From Actinostola sp. cb2023 (lineage: Eukaryota; Cnidaria; Anthozoa; Actiniaria; Actinostolidae): DNA of 64,000 nt. A program made the translations under genes and the position numbers. Below the pieces are notes generated by a model that had not been told where the DNA came from, searched no databases, and saw only the letters and a list, made by a program, of their open reading frames with translations. Positions 48,244 through 60,170 of the stretch are shown piece by piece. The stretch is taken from the NCBI GenBank assembly GCA_033675265.1, contig JAUJYZ010000320.1, positions 36,001 through 100,000 on the forward strand. Reading direction: 5' to 3'. Numbering within the stretch: position 1 is the first letter of the stretch; every line of letters begins with the position of its first letter.

Positions 48244-49262
48244 TCCTATCCCATGATGCCTTGCGCCAATGTTTTGATTTAGTGTTTACATGTACCTGCT
48301 AAAACTATAATGGCGACCCTAAAGACCCTGTCTCCTATCCCATGATGCCTTGCGCCAATGTTTTGATATTGTGTTTACATGCACCTGCTAAAACTATAAT
48401 GGCGACCCTAAAGACCCTGTGTCCTATCCCATGATGCCTTGGGCCAATGTTTTGATTTAGTGTTTACATGCACCTGCTAAAACTATAATGGCGACCCTAA
48501 AGACCCCGTGTCCTATCCCATGATGCCTTGCGCCAATGTTTTGACTATATTAGTGTTTACATGCACCTGCTAAAACTATAATGGCGACCCTAAAGACCCT
48601 GTGTCCAAGCCCATGATGCCTTGCACCAATGTTTTGATATTGTGTTTTCATGCACCTGCTAAAACTATAATGGCGACCCTAAAGACCCTGTATCCAAGCC
48701 CATGATGCCTTGCGCCAATGTTTTGATATTGTGTTTACATGCACCTGCTAAAACTATAATGGCGACCCTAGAGACCCTGTGTCCTATCCCATGATGCCTT
48801 GCGCCACTGTTTTGATATTGTGTTTACATGCACCTGCTAAAACTATAATGGCGACCCTAAAGACCCTGTGTCCTATCCCATGATGCCTTGCGCCACTGTT
48901 TTGATATTGTGTTTACATGCACCTGCTAAAACTATAATGGCGACCCTAATGACCCTGTGTCCTATCCCATGATGCCTTGCGCCACTGTTTTGATATTGTG
49001 TTTACATGCACCTGCTAAAACTATAATGGCGACCCTAAAGACCCTGTGTCCTATTCCATGATGCCTTGCGCCACTGTTTTGATATTGTGTTTACATGCAC
49101 CAGCTGCTAAAACTATAATGGCGACCCTAAAGACCCTGTGTCCTATCCCATGATGCCTTGCGCCACTGTTTTGATTTAGTGTTTACATACACCTGCTAAA
49201 ACTATAATGGCGACCCTAGAGACCCTGTGTCCTATCCCATGATGCCTAGCGCCAATGTTTTG
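48244..49262 (+). repeat. 89-bp tandem repeat, about 11.5 copies
   Basis: Period set by TCCTATCCCATGATGCC at 48244, 48333, 48422, 48511, 48604, 48693, 48782, 48871, 48960, 49049, 49141 and 49230. Units hold CTGCTAAAACTATAATGGCG and TTGTGTTTACATGCACCTGC. Two variants (TCCTATCCC and TCCAAGCCC) are interspersed. It begins about 270 bases after the FG gene stop. Confidence 0.95.
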
Positions 49263-49734
49263 ATTTTTTTTTACACTTAGATTTTCATTCCGACAACTAT
49301 GCATGCCTGCTGATTATCGAAATTAAATTTTGAAAATCCAATGAAAATCGAGCTGAGTAATGGGAAGTCAAAGTGATCCAGATTTCTATAAATGCCGCGT
49401 TTGTCCCAATTCAAAATGGCAGTGAACGAAAGCGTGAAGAGGCTTATCATCACTCATTATCACACTCATTAATAATTCATTAGCAATTTCGCTGTCGACT
49501 GGCCATGGGCTGTCCAGGAATTCACGTGCTTTAACCTTTAACCGCGGTATCACATCAATTATAAAATCAGTTCTTTATCAGTGACATTATATTTATTTAA
49601 TTATATGTGGCGATCAAAATCAAAAAAATCAATAAACTGATTGCCTGAGACGGCACTGTTCCCCGGGCACTGGTCATGCAAAGGTCTCAACAGATGTCGG
49701 ATCATCGACAGTTTTTTGAGTCACGTTATATACG
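49263..49734. other. Intergenic, nothing recognised
   Basis: AT-rich flank of the 89-bp array, with short direct CATTA repeats near 49450-49490. No gene or clear repeat. Confidence 0.45.
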
Positions 49735-49935
49735 ACCATACAAAATTCGTGTCCGTTTTGTATCTTATCCACATATACAAAACGGACCCTCAATATATTG
49801 TAAATAATGATTACGAAATGAGTGTCCGTGTGCGTGTTGCTTGTAGCCGTGGTAGATACAGATCCGAGACCAACGCAAGGCGAGCCGGATCTATATCTAC
49901 CGGTTACCGAAAACGGACACGAATTTTGTAAATTG
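49735..49935. mobile_element. Foldback MITE with ACAAAATTCGTGTCCGTTTT arms
   Basis: Left arm ACAAAATTCGTGTCCGTTTT, right arm CGAAAACGGACACGAATTTTGT, arms about 22 bases, plus an inner pair (GTAGATACAGATCC and GGATCTATATCTAC). No ORF. Confidence 0.65.
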
Positions 49936-50155
49936 TACTTATCAAATCCAACGATGTATATCTGAAGCAGTTTGGCCAAGAAAATCGAAGCTACATGTGA
50001 TATACAAATTAGGATGATTCTCTCTTAGAGATCTCTGCTACGGGTATGATTTCTATTTTACCATATTACAATCAGTGGTATAATGGCTGATAACAGCATC
50101 GTAAAATCCATATATCAACACCGCTACCAGTGGCCAGTGGTGATATCATTGATAT

Positions 50156-50255
50156 CTTTGTGAAGTACCCTGGTTCCAGAGGCTACTATTAGTGGGGAGG
50201 CGAGCGAAGAATGTAGACCCGACTTTCGAGACTCTGGAACCAGGGTACATGTGAA
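50156..50255. mobile_element. Short hairpin repeat ACCCTGGTTCCAGAG
   Basis: TACCCTGGTTCCAGAGGCTA and ACTCTGGAACCAGGGTACAT are mirrored around AGTGGGGAGGCGAGCGAAGA. Arms about 18 bases. Confidence 0.65.
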
Positions 50256-50436
50256 GATATCCGGTTTTCAACAACAACAAAAAGAGAAAATCTGTGTTTT
50301 CTACCACTGATTGTTATATGATAAAAAGTAAATTACATGGCCGCTTGGAGATACGGGATTTATCTTCTCGAAAATAAATTCCACATCTCCGCGCGGCCAT
50401 GTAATATCCCCTATATATAGTAATTTATTACTCGTG

Positions 50437-50760
50437 CCCAGGCCTACGGCCGGCACGAGGTTAAAAACACTGCTCGTCTTTTTGTGTGTGTGTGTGTTCA
50501 GGTAGCGAATTTGCAGAACGAGACAACGAGTCTGACCACGAGAGAGATTACAAATCACAGACCAACCAGGAAGCACCGGAGGTCAAGGGGCAAGTTCAGC
50601 TGTCAAATTCACTCACGTAAAGTAATTCTAAGTATGTTTTTACTCGTGCCCAGGCCTAAGGCCGGGCACGAGTTGAAAAACACAGCGAGTACTTTTTTTG
50701 TTGTTGGTCCATGTCGCATATTTGCAGAACGAGACAACGAGTCTGACCACGAGATGACCC
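50437..50760 (+). repeat. About 200-bp direct duplication (TACTCGTGCCCAGGCCTA...)
   Basis: Two copies begin near 50427 and 50640, each with an ACTCGTGCCCAGGCCTA(C/A)GGCC hairpin, then GAAAAACACAGCGAG-like and TTTGCAGAACGAGACAACGA, GTCTGACCACGAGA. About 85-90% alike by eye. A CTCGGGC/GCCTGCGGCC form is near 17184-17212. Confidence 0.7.
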
Positions 50761-51085
50761 ATGACCCCATGGTTTCTGAGATATCTAGTGTATGCGCCCT
50801 GCTATAATCATGTCCTAGACTTGCTGGCTACAATTTTATAAAATGTAATCACGATGGTCGGATAACGCAAATTGAATTCCAATTCATCTTCAAGTTGGCA
50901 TATATATGTATATATACAAATATTGATTCTGCAACAGTTTAACTTCCATTTTGTTTAACTGATAAAGGGTTTCTAAGCTTCCATTGTCTGGAGTGAGACT
51001 GGGAACGTGTGTCTCGGTCAGTTCAGTTCGTTCCTGATCTCTTCGTTCTTCACAGTTCAGTCCAGGACCGTACACAGCACAGGGA

Positions 51086-51108
51086 GGGGGGGGGGGGGGG
51101 GGGGGGGG
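51086..51108 (+). repeat. 23-base poly-G in a CAGGGNCGTACA-type element
   Basis: Preceded by GACCGTACACAGCACAGGGA, matching the reverse complement of the right part of the element at 20451-20608. Confidence 0.7.
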
Positions 51109-51156
51109 TGGCAGTTGCCCCCATCACAAGGCGAAAAAGATACCAAAACGTACAGA

Positions 51157-51264
51157 GAACTGTATAAATCAGCCGCCATCTTTAGCTATAGCATGCACTA
51201 TGGGTTTCCTGTGGTAGGATATAATTGTGTTTGGGTTACCTGTGCTAAAGATGGCGGCTGATTT
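51157..51264. mobile_element. Hairpin repeat AAATCAGCCGCCATCTTTAGC
   Basis: Arms of 20-21 bases (51166-51186 and 51244-51264, ATCAGCCGCCATCTTTAGC and mirror) around a loop with GGGTTTCCTGTGG and GGGTTACCTGTGC, resembling foldback-family ends. Confidence 0.65.
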
Positions 51265-51726
51265 GTCGCTGCTGTATAAAAACATGACTTATCTTGGCCA
51301 ATTGATTTGAAAAACTGCTACTGGAAAACCCCTGGACACGTGAATTTTACTCCTCAAAGTAAGAAGCTGTTATTCTGGGGGTGGTTTTATTCATGGAAAG
51401 CCGAAAACATCCGAAAAGACAGGTATTGACAGTTGATCATCGAGCCAAGGCTCCCTGCAATCTGGATCAGAGAAAAACAACTAATGCCTTAATGGACTGA
51501 TTTTGAAGCTGAACGTGGTGCGAACACAGCCTTTCCTCACTCATTGGATTTGCCTGATTTGGACATTTTATAATCTTACTTTCGGGAGTCTTTCGTTTTT
51601 CGACGAATACCGGCCAAAAAAATGTTCGAATAACCGATAGTAAGCTTATTAAATTGACTGAAAAAATAATCCAAGGGAAATTGGTTTGAGTTATTTTGAA
51701 ATACCGGGGTTGCACTGTACGTTTGA

Positions 51727-51865
51727 CCTGCAACCTGCAACCTGCAACCTGCAACCTGCAACCTGCAACCTGCAACCTGCAACCTGCAACCTGCAACCTG
51801 CAACCTGCAACCTGCAACCTGCAACCTGCAACCTGCAACCTGCAACCTGCAACCTGCAACCTGCA
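51727..51865 (+). repeat. 7-bp tandem repeat (AACCTGC)n, about 20 copies
   Basis: Uninterrupted array of AACCTGC heptamers. Seven is not a multiple of three, so all three frames on each strand are open (NLQPATC or CRLQVAG-type). Confidence 0.97.
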
Positions 51866-52021
51866 CTTTACACCGTCCGCTCTCTCAGACGGAATCATTT
51901 CAAAAAATAAAATAAAATAAAAATATTTTGAAGCAAACCAAACCCGTTTTAGTAATAACCTTGATATAGTCTTTCATTCGCTAGAGTTTGGGAGATATTT
52001 ATTTTAGAAGCGAAAACGACT

Positions 52022-52110
52022 GAGAGGTTTTTAAAGAGACGGCCAGTTAAATACGTACTGCCCCCCCCCCCCCCCCCCCCTTGAATTTTGGGTTATGTAC
52101 GGTCCTGCAG
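52022..52110. mobile_element. Fragment of CAGGGCCGTACA element with 20-base C-run
   Basis: TTAAATACGTACTG, then 20 C (52061-52080), then TTGAATTTTGGGTTATGTAC. Matches 20451-20500 inverted. Confidence 0.65.
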
Positions 52111-52164
52111 TCCCTCACCGAATGGAAGGTGGAGGCCCATAAGTATGCGTCTTTCATGTATTCT

Positions 52165-52347
52165 GTATGCATGATAAACTACATACTAAGGCAAAGTAGC
52201 TGAGACAGAATTCAAAGTGTTTGATCAGACGATTTTGAATAATTCGCACAAAGAATGTTTATGCGAATTATTCAAAGTCGCTCTGATCAAAAAGTTTGAA
52301 TTCTATCTCAGCTACGTTGCCTTAGTATGTAGTTTATCATGCATATA
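52165..52347. mobile_element. Foldback MITE with GCATGATAAACTACATACT arms
   Basis: Arms of about 75 bases: ATGCATGATAAACTACATAC, TAAGGCAAAGTAGCTGAGA, GAATTCAAA... and mirror images, with a short loop near CACAAAGAATG. A strong hairpin; no ORF. Confidence 0.8.
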
Positions 52348-53316
52348 GTCGCTTGTCTAGTAAGAGCTCATCGAAATCTTGAGATATTTTAGAAAAACTG
52401 ATTTCAACCATCTTTGTTTACCTCGATCGAGCTGAAATTGACATGATTCTAAATTTCCATCTTTGCCCGATAACTGGTGCAAAAGTCGTTTTGATCGGTC
52501 TAGGATAAGTCTATCAATTCGCCAAATGAAAAGTAGAAGTGTGGTCAGTCAAAAACTACTTCGAGCCACCCTTAAACTCTCAAAACTTATCAGTTGCGAG
52601 GTTTCAATTCAGTTTGGCGGCGTTGCGTGTACTAGAGGAAGCCATTTAAGTGCTCCCACACAGCAAGTTAAAGTAGTAGTATAATCTACGCAGAAAGGAA
52701 GCCGTTATAGTACATAACTGCAAGCCACCGCAGACATATCGCTACAAATTATCGTATTAGCGTAAATGTTAACTCGGGCTTCTTAATAAAGAGCGGATAG
52801 ATTAAATGTGAAACCTAAAAACTTATTTCTATCGTCTACAAAAGTAGTTTTAGCCTATTACTGCACAATTTACTGTAAAATAGAATTTCCACAGTCGACA
52901 ATACCAACTCATGATGGGTATAAACGGTGACTGAAGGTCAGAGTGCTAGTAAAGAAGTGCCAATAATTAAAAATTCTAAATAAATGAAAGTGAAAGATGT
53001 TGGTCAAAGAGCAAAATAGTGCAAATACCTTGGACAGATTTAACCGAACTAAATATAGGCATCGCAGCGTGATTAAAACATTTGGTCATTCGTTACGTGA
53101 CTCGGTAGAGCATGCTTGACTTTTGATTGCATGTATGAAGTGTATCAAGTAGATTTTCTCTTCTATATTGACGATACTCGAGCACGGAAGTGAAAATATA
53201 GCCAAGAACTAAAGTTCAATAGTTGATGAACATCTGTGATGCATTTACTTTTCACCAAGACCAAACTTCGTGTATTCTGAGCGCGTAAATTGATTCACTG
53301 ACAGTGCTGGTTAGTA
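52348..53316. other. No gene recognised
   Basis: A spurious 73-residue frame exists around 52463-52684 without any recognisable motif. No repeats noted. Confidence 0.45.
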
Positions 53317-53450
53317 CGTGACGTCATGGCGGCCATGTTGGTTCCCGATAACAAAGCATTCCTCATTAGCTTCTCTTGTTTGTACGCGTACCACCAACAT
53401 GGCGGCTGCGTTTTTAAATCTCCAGGGATTGATTGCAAACCAGCAACGAA
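53317..53450. mobile_element. Dispersed GGCGGCCATGTTGGT repeat
   Basis: TCATGGCGGCCATGTTGGTT...CCACCAACATGGCGGCTGCG, with CATTCCTCATTAGCTTCTCT inside and GGGATTGATTGCAAACC after; same layout as 14437-14575 in the CSTF2 intron. Confidence 0.65.
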
Positions 53451-53969
53451 TTGTTGAGAAATCGTGTACAAAGTACTTGGAGTAAAGTCAACAAGAAAGC
53501 CAATGTTATCAGACTCGGCACAGGAAGCCCGAGTAACTAAAGCTTATAAGAATCATCGATTATTTCTTGTTGTTCAATGCATTTTTAGCAATAAATCATG
53601 ATTCAGATATTTAGTCTGACCAAATCCATGACGGCTAAGGATTCTGCAAGGAGTCTTACAGACAGACAGACAGACAGACAGAACACTAACTCCCGTCAAA
53701 TTTAAACCATTGTTTTATAGTTTCTGCCATCTGAAGCTCTGGCAGATGGTACGCTACAAATAGGTGTCGGCGATTTTCGATAGTGCCGTCGTGTACTGGT
53801 TATAACGTAACAGCGTTCACAATGGAACAATGTGTAAAACAAACGACTCTACACTCTGCTATTGCATTGTAAAACAATTATAGATTCCGGTACACGAAGA
53901 CAGAGCCCGATTTTGACATTTTGCGTACTTCTTGTTGCTTTGTCGATATTGTTTTTGTGTTGGAATGTT

Positions 53970-54031
53970 GGGGGGGGGGGGGGGGGGGTGGGGAAAAAAT
54001 TATTCGTGTTCGAATCGCGTTAACTCTAGAA

Positions 54032-54079
<48 letters not shown>

Positions 54080-54470
54080 GTACTCCCGGAAATTTAGGAT
54101 AGGGGGTGTGCCGCCGGGTTGTCGAAACCCTGATCCTATTTAAGGATGGAAAATTTGAAAATCCATACCCTTTCCAAGGATTTGTAACTGAAATATAGAC
54201 CCAATTTAAGGAAAAAGTTAATAGTATTCCTTTGCAAATCGCTAATATCAGAAGTGCATACGCTGGCTGTTACGCAAAGCGGATTTTTTATCAAAATAAA
54301 AAAAGTGTACCCAAATTAAAGATCGAATATTTTATTTTATGGTGAAAAAGCAAAATATTGTACCCAATGTAAGGATCTGGAGGTTCAAAAACCATACCCT
54401 ATTCGGGGGCACATACCTATATAGCATATATATGGGAGTACCCCCCCCCCCCCCCCCCCCCCGGGAATTC
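53970..54470. mobile_element. Poly-G/poly-C bounded repeat with GGGAGTACCCC ends
   Basis: G-runs 53970-53988 (19) and 54032-54078 (47) on the left; TACTCCCGG at 54081 and ATGGGAGTACC at 54432 are inverted, followed by C-run 54441-54462 (22). The interior has TTTAAGGA/TCCTTA motifs. The 47-base G-run is the longest homopolymer in the window. Confidence 0.7.
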
Positions 54471-54555
54471 CGATCACTGTGCGATCCCGAAAACTATCCG
54501 AAGATTAGGACTACTTACGGACGGACTTACAACTCGATGGCTTAGTGGCTACACT

Positions 54556-54707
54556 CACTCTTGTTTTCTTTTGTTTCTTTGCATCTACTAAACACTGACA
54601 GCTAATTAGTAGTGCCCAGGTTTAGAGTGATTCCAATAAACCTGGGCACTACTAATTAGCTGTCAGTGAGTATTAGATGCAAAGAAACAAAAGAAAACAA
54701 AAGAGTG
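54556..54707. mobile_element. Near-perfect hairpin, about 67-bp arms
   Basis: CACTCTTGTTTTCTTTTGTT, TCTTTGCATCTA, CTGACAGCTAATTAGTAGTG, CCCAGGTTT and mirrors, with a 14-base loop AGAGTGATTCCAAT. A partial third copy of the inner part follows near 54740-54780. Confidence 0.85.
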
Positions 54708-55227
54708 AGTGTCTAATAGTGTGTATTGATGTAGTTAGTAATGCCCAGGTTTATTGGAATCACTCTATTGGAATCACTCTAATATATTGCTAAATATTAA
54801 TTAAACAACAAAAATCTATACTTGTTAATCTTTTATTTGATATATAATATGTCTCTATACGATAGATTGAATCGCGCGATACGAACCAAACGGTATACCG
54901 AATAATTAACAGCAAGTGAAAGTATTTTACTGCCGTGAGGAAGCCATTCAGTAAATGTCGTAAATACAGTCGGGATGATCATTTAGTCCCCGGCATGCAG
55001 GCAGTTCTCTTCGTTGTATAATTGAAAGAAACCAATTTTAAACGTGTTAAAAAATATCGTTCTTCACATGATATTGTATTAATCGGCCGGTGGACAATCC
55101 GGCGCATATATGACTGGTTTCCACTCCATAAAAATTGGTGAAACACTTACATGCACTGAGCGCTCTAATCACTCTAAAGGATTTTGGGAAGTTTTCAAAG
55201 TGCATGCAGCTTTAGTCTCTACAGTTA

Positions 55228-55702
55228 CTGAAAGTGCATATGAAGCGAAAATTTTTCTTTTAACAATCGATTACATATGAAGTGAATAGTGGGATGTTTC
55301 AGTATAGTTTGTGTTTTGAACTTCGCATTTGCGAGTTATAAAGGTTTGAAATCGTGATATGCTAATTCGGTGACGTCAACTTGGTTGCATGCCGTAACTT
55401 ATTTATATTTTTTCAAGCAGCACTCTTCTCTGAAATAGAAAAAAAAAGTTTAACATCATTTAGTTGTAGAAAACCTTTTGTCAGATTAAAAAAATGTCAA
55501 TAATTTGCACAATGGCGCTTTTGTATAATAAATTGCAGCCAAAATGACGTCAAAATGACGTCGTTATATTAGCATATCACGATTTCAAACCTTTATAACT
55601 CGCAAATGCGAAGTTCAAAACACAAAATCCTGAACCATCCCACTATTCACTTCATATGTAATCGATTTTTAAAAGAAAAAACGATTTCGTTTCATATGCA
55701 CT
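55228..55702. mobile_element. Foldback element with about 160-bp arms
   Basis: GTGCATATGAAGCGAAA...TCGATTACATATGAAG, ATAGTGGGATG, GAACTTCGCATTTGCGAG, TTATAAAGGTTTGAAATCG and mirrors from 55560 to 55700. GACGTC motifs sit at both arm tips, around 55375 and 55545. Confidence 0.8.
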
Positions 55703-58700
55703 TGAAGTAAGAAAAGTTCTCTGATTTTTAACGACTTGAAAACAGCTATTAATTTTTATAATACTTATGTGGCGGTACGAACAACTGTCTTCTTGAAATA
55801 ATTACAAACCATCGATCAAAGTGCACTTAAGTTTGGACAGTCTCGCATACATTGTTGGACGAAGCCTCTAGCAAACATGCGTGCGCGCGTCTAGTTTACG
55901 TTAAATTTTGGGAAGCCATTTTATTTGTTTTCTTTTTTTTAAAGGAAGCCATTTTAATGCATCTTAAAATGTGTACTTTGTCGGAAAAATAATAATTTGA
56001 AACTTCATAGTCCAGCCGGCAAAAACCATCTCTAATGATATCTTAATTAGTGTGAAGTTCCTACCTGGCAAGTCAATGTTTGACTGTATGAATGGAAAAC
56101 CATTAAAATGCACGCATGTTTGAAAGGTTATATAAAGGGAAATAGCAAAGACACACAGAAACAAACAGTTCTCTCTACATGTGATTAGAAGAACTTGTCC
56201 TTCACCGGCTTCAACGAGGTGTACGCTTTGCGACTCAGTCACACGAAAGAGTCATCGAGCTGAAAAGTTTAATTCCACTAACTGGTGCAATCCTACGTGA
56301 CAAACAAAGACTTTTTATATAATCAAGGAAGCCATTTAAGTGCAAGTACGTTTGATATCAACCTGTCATGAGCGCAGGTGAAATGACTCGTCGAGAATCA
56401 CGTGTGTGAGTATGATTTCAATTGGTATTCAGTGTTGTGGATCATTTGACAACGCCACCAATGAGAAGCTGCCTCCTACAATAGGATACGTCGAGAATAA
56501 AAAATGACAAAATTTAAATGTACTCTAATGCGACAAGGAAGCAATTTGTGCCTTTTTATTTCAACTTTCAATACATTTGGCTACTAAATGGGTTCCTCTT
56601 CGACAGTTTGATTCAGTTCGTATCGTAGTTCGTCTTTGGCCACGACTGCAAGCCATTTGAGTGCGAAGAACAGCTGAAAGGTAGAATCAGGTTTAAGAAA
56701 TGTAAATGTTTTTTTGTTGATTCTATTCATACTACAGAAGCTGATCAATCTACTCGATTGATTCTCAAGTCATTTGATTGCTACACTGAGCAAGTAGCAC
56801 TAGCTTTATCGTCAAGTTTACCAGTTCTCTCGGATTTGATCCAACATTTTATTTATCTTTTGTCACTTGTTTGTGTGTGGTCCCGCTGAGACTTTTCAAT
56901 TTTATAAATCGGTCTATCTATAGAGTGTCGTAAAGGCTACAGTAGAATCAGCTATTTTATTTTAAAGGCTTTACTTAGACCTTCCAAGTATTTTATTTAT
57001 TTAGTTTATCTAAGTTCTTGATTGTATGCTTTCCAGCCATATTGTGTTGAGTTGCAGTGAAATTAATTTCTGTACTCTGTAGGTGTCCTCATTAATTTTG
57101 GTGGTCTTTCCGGATTAAATGAAACTAATCGTGTCTTGTTTCAATCCATTTGAATGCTCTATTGTTGATGCCAGTGAAAGCTAGTGTTCCTTGCACTTTT
57201 TAAGCTTCAACATTTCACTAGCTCAAATTAATCGTTTGAAAATTAGAAAACTTTGGTTTCAGTTATTACAGAATCCCCGGCAGAACAGGTTACTTCTGTA
57301 GTAGAGAGAGCATTTGAATATTACATTCATTGATGTGTATAAACTAGCATTGGTGTGGGTTCTTGCATGCACTGCCTATGGGCTTCCTCATTATTTTATT
57401 TCCCTTAGTTGAATTCAAACTATAATCAGATTTATTTAGGGTTTCTTAATCGATATCTTCAGTTAATTTGTGCGCTTCAGAACCCATTTGAATGCGAAAT
57501 TGTAAATAAGAACACAACATTTCAGTTTTTGACAATTTAGTTTTTTCAGTGGTGATTCTAAGTTCTACAGTCCGTCACCCATTCAGTCACATTTAGTAAA
57601 GCCAATAGAAGAGTCTGCATGTTGATAGCACATCAAAGCGGCCAGTGTTTGACTGTAATGTGCTTTATTTATCACCGGCTTAAGCTTTAATGTTATTGAT
57701 TATCATGACTATATTTTTTCCTGGCTCAGTGAAAGATTCGATGGCTTTTAGTAACATATAATTAGCTGTTCTTCAGCTGATACTCACTTCGTGTTTGTTA
57801 GGACGTTTGACTTGTGTCAAATTTCTAAGTCCAAACTTGAAACAGAATGATATGCGGAAAAAAATGAATCTGATTAGCCCAACTTTTTTCCCCATTAAAC
57901 TGAAAGATCCAGAAAATTATTTGGAACTTTGCGCTACAGGGTTTTCTCAGTCATCGTTTTATAAATTCGATCCCCCTCAAAACCTATACTTTCGTGTATT
58001 CTGACAAGAATATTACCATATTTTTTTGACAGAAATTGAATAGTGAATACACTTTAGTACATTGATCAATTAATCCCGGATATTTCTACTTGAAAGTCAG
58101 CTATATATTTCGAGAGAGACCTTTAATCAAATGATCTACACTCCATAGGACAAAATGGAACTTCTTTGATCTGTGAATTTAGTAATTATTATCAGTCTAA
58201 CTTTGTGGGAATGAATAGAGAATGAAGATAGGCTTGAACTTTCCATATTCTAATGAATACTGATTTTTATATCGACTGACAATTATTATTATTGTTATTA
58301 TTAATACATAAGAGAGAAAGAAACTTACAATTTGTTTTATTATTTTTTACAAAAATCTAAAAATCTAAAATAAAAGAAATACAAAATATAAAATATTATC
58401 GTGAATGATGGTTGGTGGTGTTATTTTGCGGCCGAAGTTTTGAATTAATTGATGCGTTGGGCAGTCGTTCACTGAGAAACTCTGAATGGAGCTCGATTCA
58501 ACGGACTAATGAATCTAAGTAATTTAATTTTTGGACCGATCTTAGTTTCAGACGTCGGTGCAGATCCTAATCAAATCTGAACCGAATGAATGTGATATGA
58601 ATCGGGCCTAAAAAGTGCTCGTTGCATGGTTCGAGATCGGCCCTGGTTTTGGACTAAATTGAGCTTTACTTGATTCCGTTACTTATTAGTATTGTTTTCT

Positions 58701-58957
58701 TTTGTTGGGATTTGCAGCTACCGTCGTGAGGGTCGTCCGTCTCTATGACTAACTGTAGAATTCCCATCAGTTTTCCCGGCATTATTTCTCATTCAAACGT
58801 TATAATTATTAGCGACCTTTGGTGGACGGGAACGAGTTTTAGGGGATATATTTTCGAAGTAAAAGGAATAGTGAGATATTTTCGGTATTACTAGTGATAA
58901 GTGCACTTAAAAGTCGCCTTATAATCCGAAGCTTCTAATTAAAAATCGTTCACTAGA
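55703..58957. other. 3.2 kb without recognisable gene or repeat
   Basis: AT-rich. Short frames at 55964-56242 (minus) and 57795-58004 (plus) show no motif and no supportive splice context. Recurrent AAGCCATTTAAGTGC/AGGAAGCCATT motifs (52640, 55908, 55945, 56327, 56650) hint at a decayed dispersed repeat. Confidence 0.45.
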
Positions 58958-59115
58958 GTCGTTTTCGCTTGAGTGGGATACCTACGGCACGGAGTTACGG
59001 TCACGGTACGGAATCGAAGACATTGTATTCAACCAATCACAGCGTTCAAAATCATCGCTCAACCAATCAGAATGCTTGTACACAGCACGGTCGCTCCGTA
59101 CAGTCCCATCGTGTT
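58958..59115. mobile_element. GAGTCGTTTTCG-family MITE, right end lost
   Basis: TAGAGTCGTTTTCGCTTGAG, CGGCACGGAGTTACGG, and two CAACCAATCA motifs, matching 8166-8351. The right terminus is missing. Confidence 0.7.
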
Positions 59116-59479
59116 GACTTTGTGCCAAGCGTGCCTTTACCTTCACGATTTATAAATACTTTCAATTCTGAACAGCTCTGTCGTGCTAACAGCTGAAACG
59201 AAATAAAGGCAGCGGTAGCGAGGATCAGGAAAGCAATTGCAATTTAACCATGTTGAAAGTCAACTAATCCACGTAACGACAAATTACCGTGTCCCTTCGG
59301 GGACTCAGTACCAATTAGGCCAATCAGTAATTAATTCTCACCCAAATAGATGAGTTCCGTTGCTATACGCGCGGGTCTGCGTTATTTTTAAAAAGTTGTA
59401 ATTGATTGTGTTATTTGTAAATAGAGGCTGAAACGAAAGCCAAAATAATGCTCAAAATAGTACAATTGTAAGAAATAAC

Positions 59480-59626
59480 GGAGGTTTCTTGGTGTTGCAG
59501 AACACCAGATGACGTTAGACAATGAACACAAAGAACGAGAAGAATGAACTTGAACCAAAACAATACCCTGCATACAAAGAAACCTAACCAAGAATACAAT
59601 GCTGACTGTAGCACCAAGAAACACCC
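59480..59626. mobile_element. hAT-type MITE, copy 2, 8-bp target duplication
   Basis: Same 147 bases as 30442-30588 with one visible mismatch (GCTGACTG vs GCAGACTG). Flanked by GAAATAAC at 59472-59479 and 59627-59634. Different target sequence, same length, confirming the ends. Confidence 0.87.
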
Positions 59627-59769
59627 GAAATAACGACAAAGGGTTCGCCTAAACTATTTTTCAGTCAAAAGATGTTGTTTCCTGCTCCAAGCGACCACCT
59701 TGCATGTTTGATTACAAGACTAGGCACTCGTGGTGTACATGCATACACCTATTTCAAAAATACGGTTCA

Positions 59770-59855
59770 GTGTCAAGGACATCAGTCCATAGACAATAGG
59801 TTATACGTCGTTGCAAGACCGAACTGCATTATGGTAACAGCTTGAATAGCCAAAA
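59770..59855 (+). repeat. Dispersed repeat shared with 63588-63665
   Basis: GACATCAGTCCATAG, ATAGGTTATA, CGTTGCAAGAC, ACTNCATTATGGTAAC occur in the same order at both sites. Function unknown. Confidence 0.7.
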
Positions 59856-60170
59856 ATAACACTTCCTGTATGAAAAGCTGTATGATATCGTAACTATTGT
59901 TACTATTCTTATCATAAGGAGCTGCAGGTCATCTATATTTGTACGTGCTTACAATTTTTGCAGGCTTCTTTGAATTCTTTAGTGGAGATTAGCGACCGCA
60001 CGGTGGTGTCATCACAGCAGGAATTAATCCCTAGACAAATAGCTGTGTACTATGTATGTCAACACGTAGGTCACGGTCATGGTAGCGTACGTATGAACCC
60101 TCGTCCCCAGGGCCCCCTCCACCGGTGGAGGGGGCCCTGGGGTCGAGGTTGGTAAATGTGTTCGTTTTAC

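Noticed and set aside
55964..56242. 92-residue minus-strand ORF with Phe/Leu-rich segment
   Set aside because: No motif, no splice or promoter context, AT-rich chance frame.
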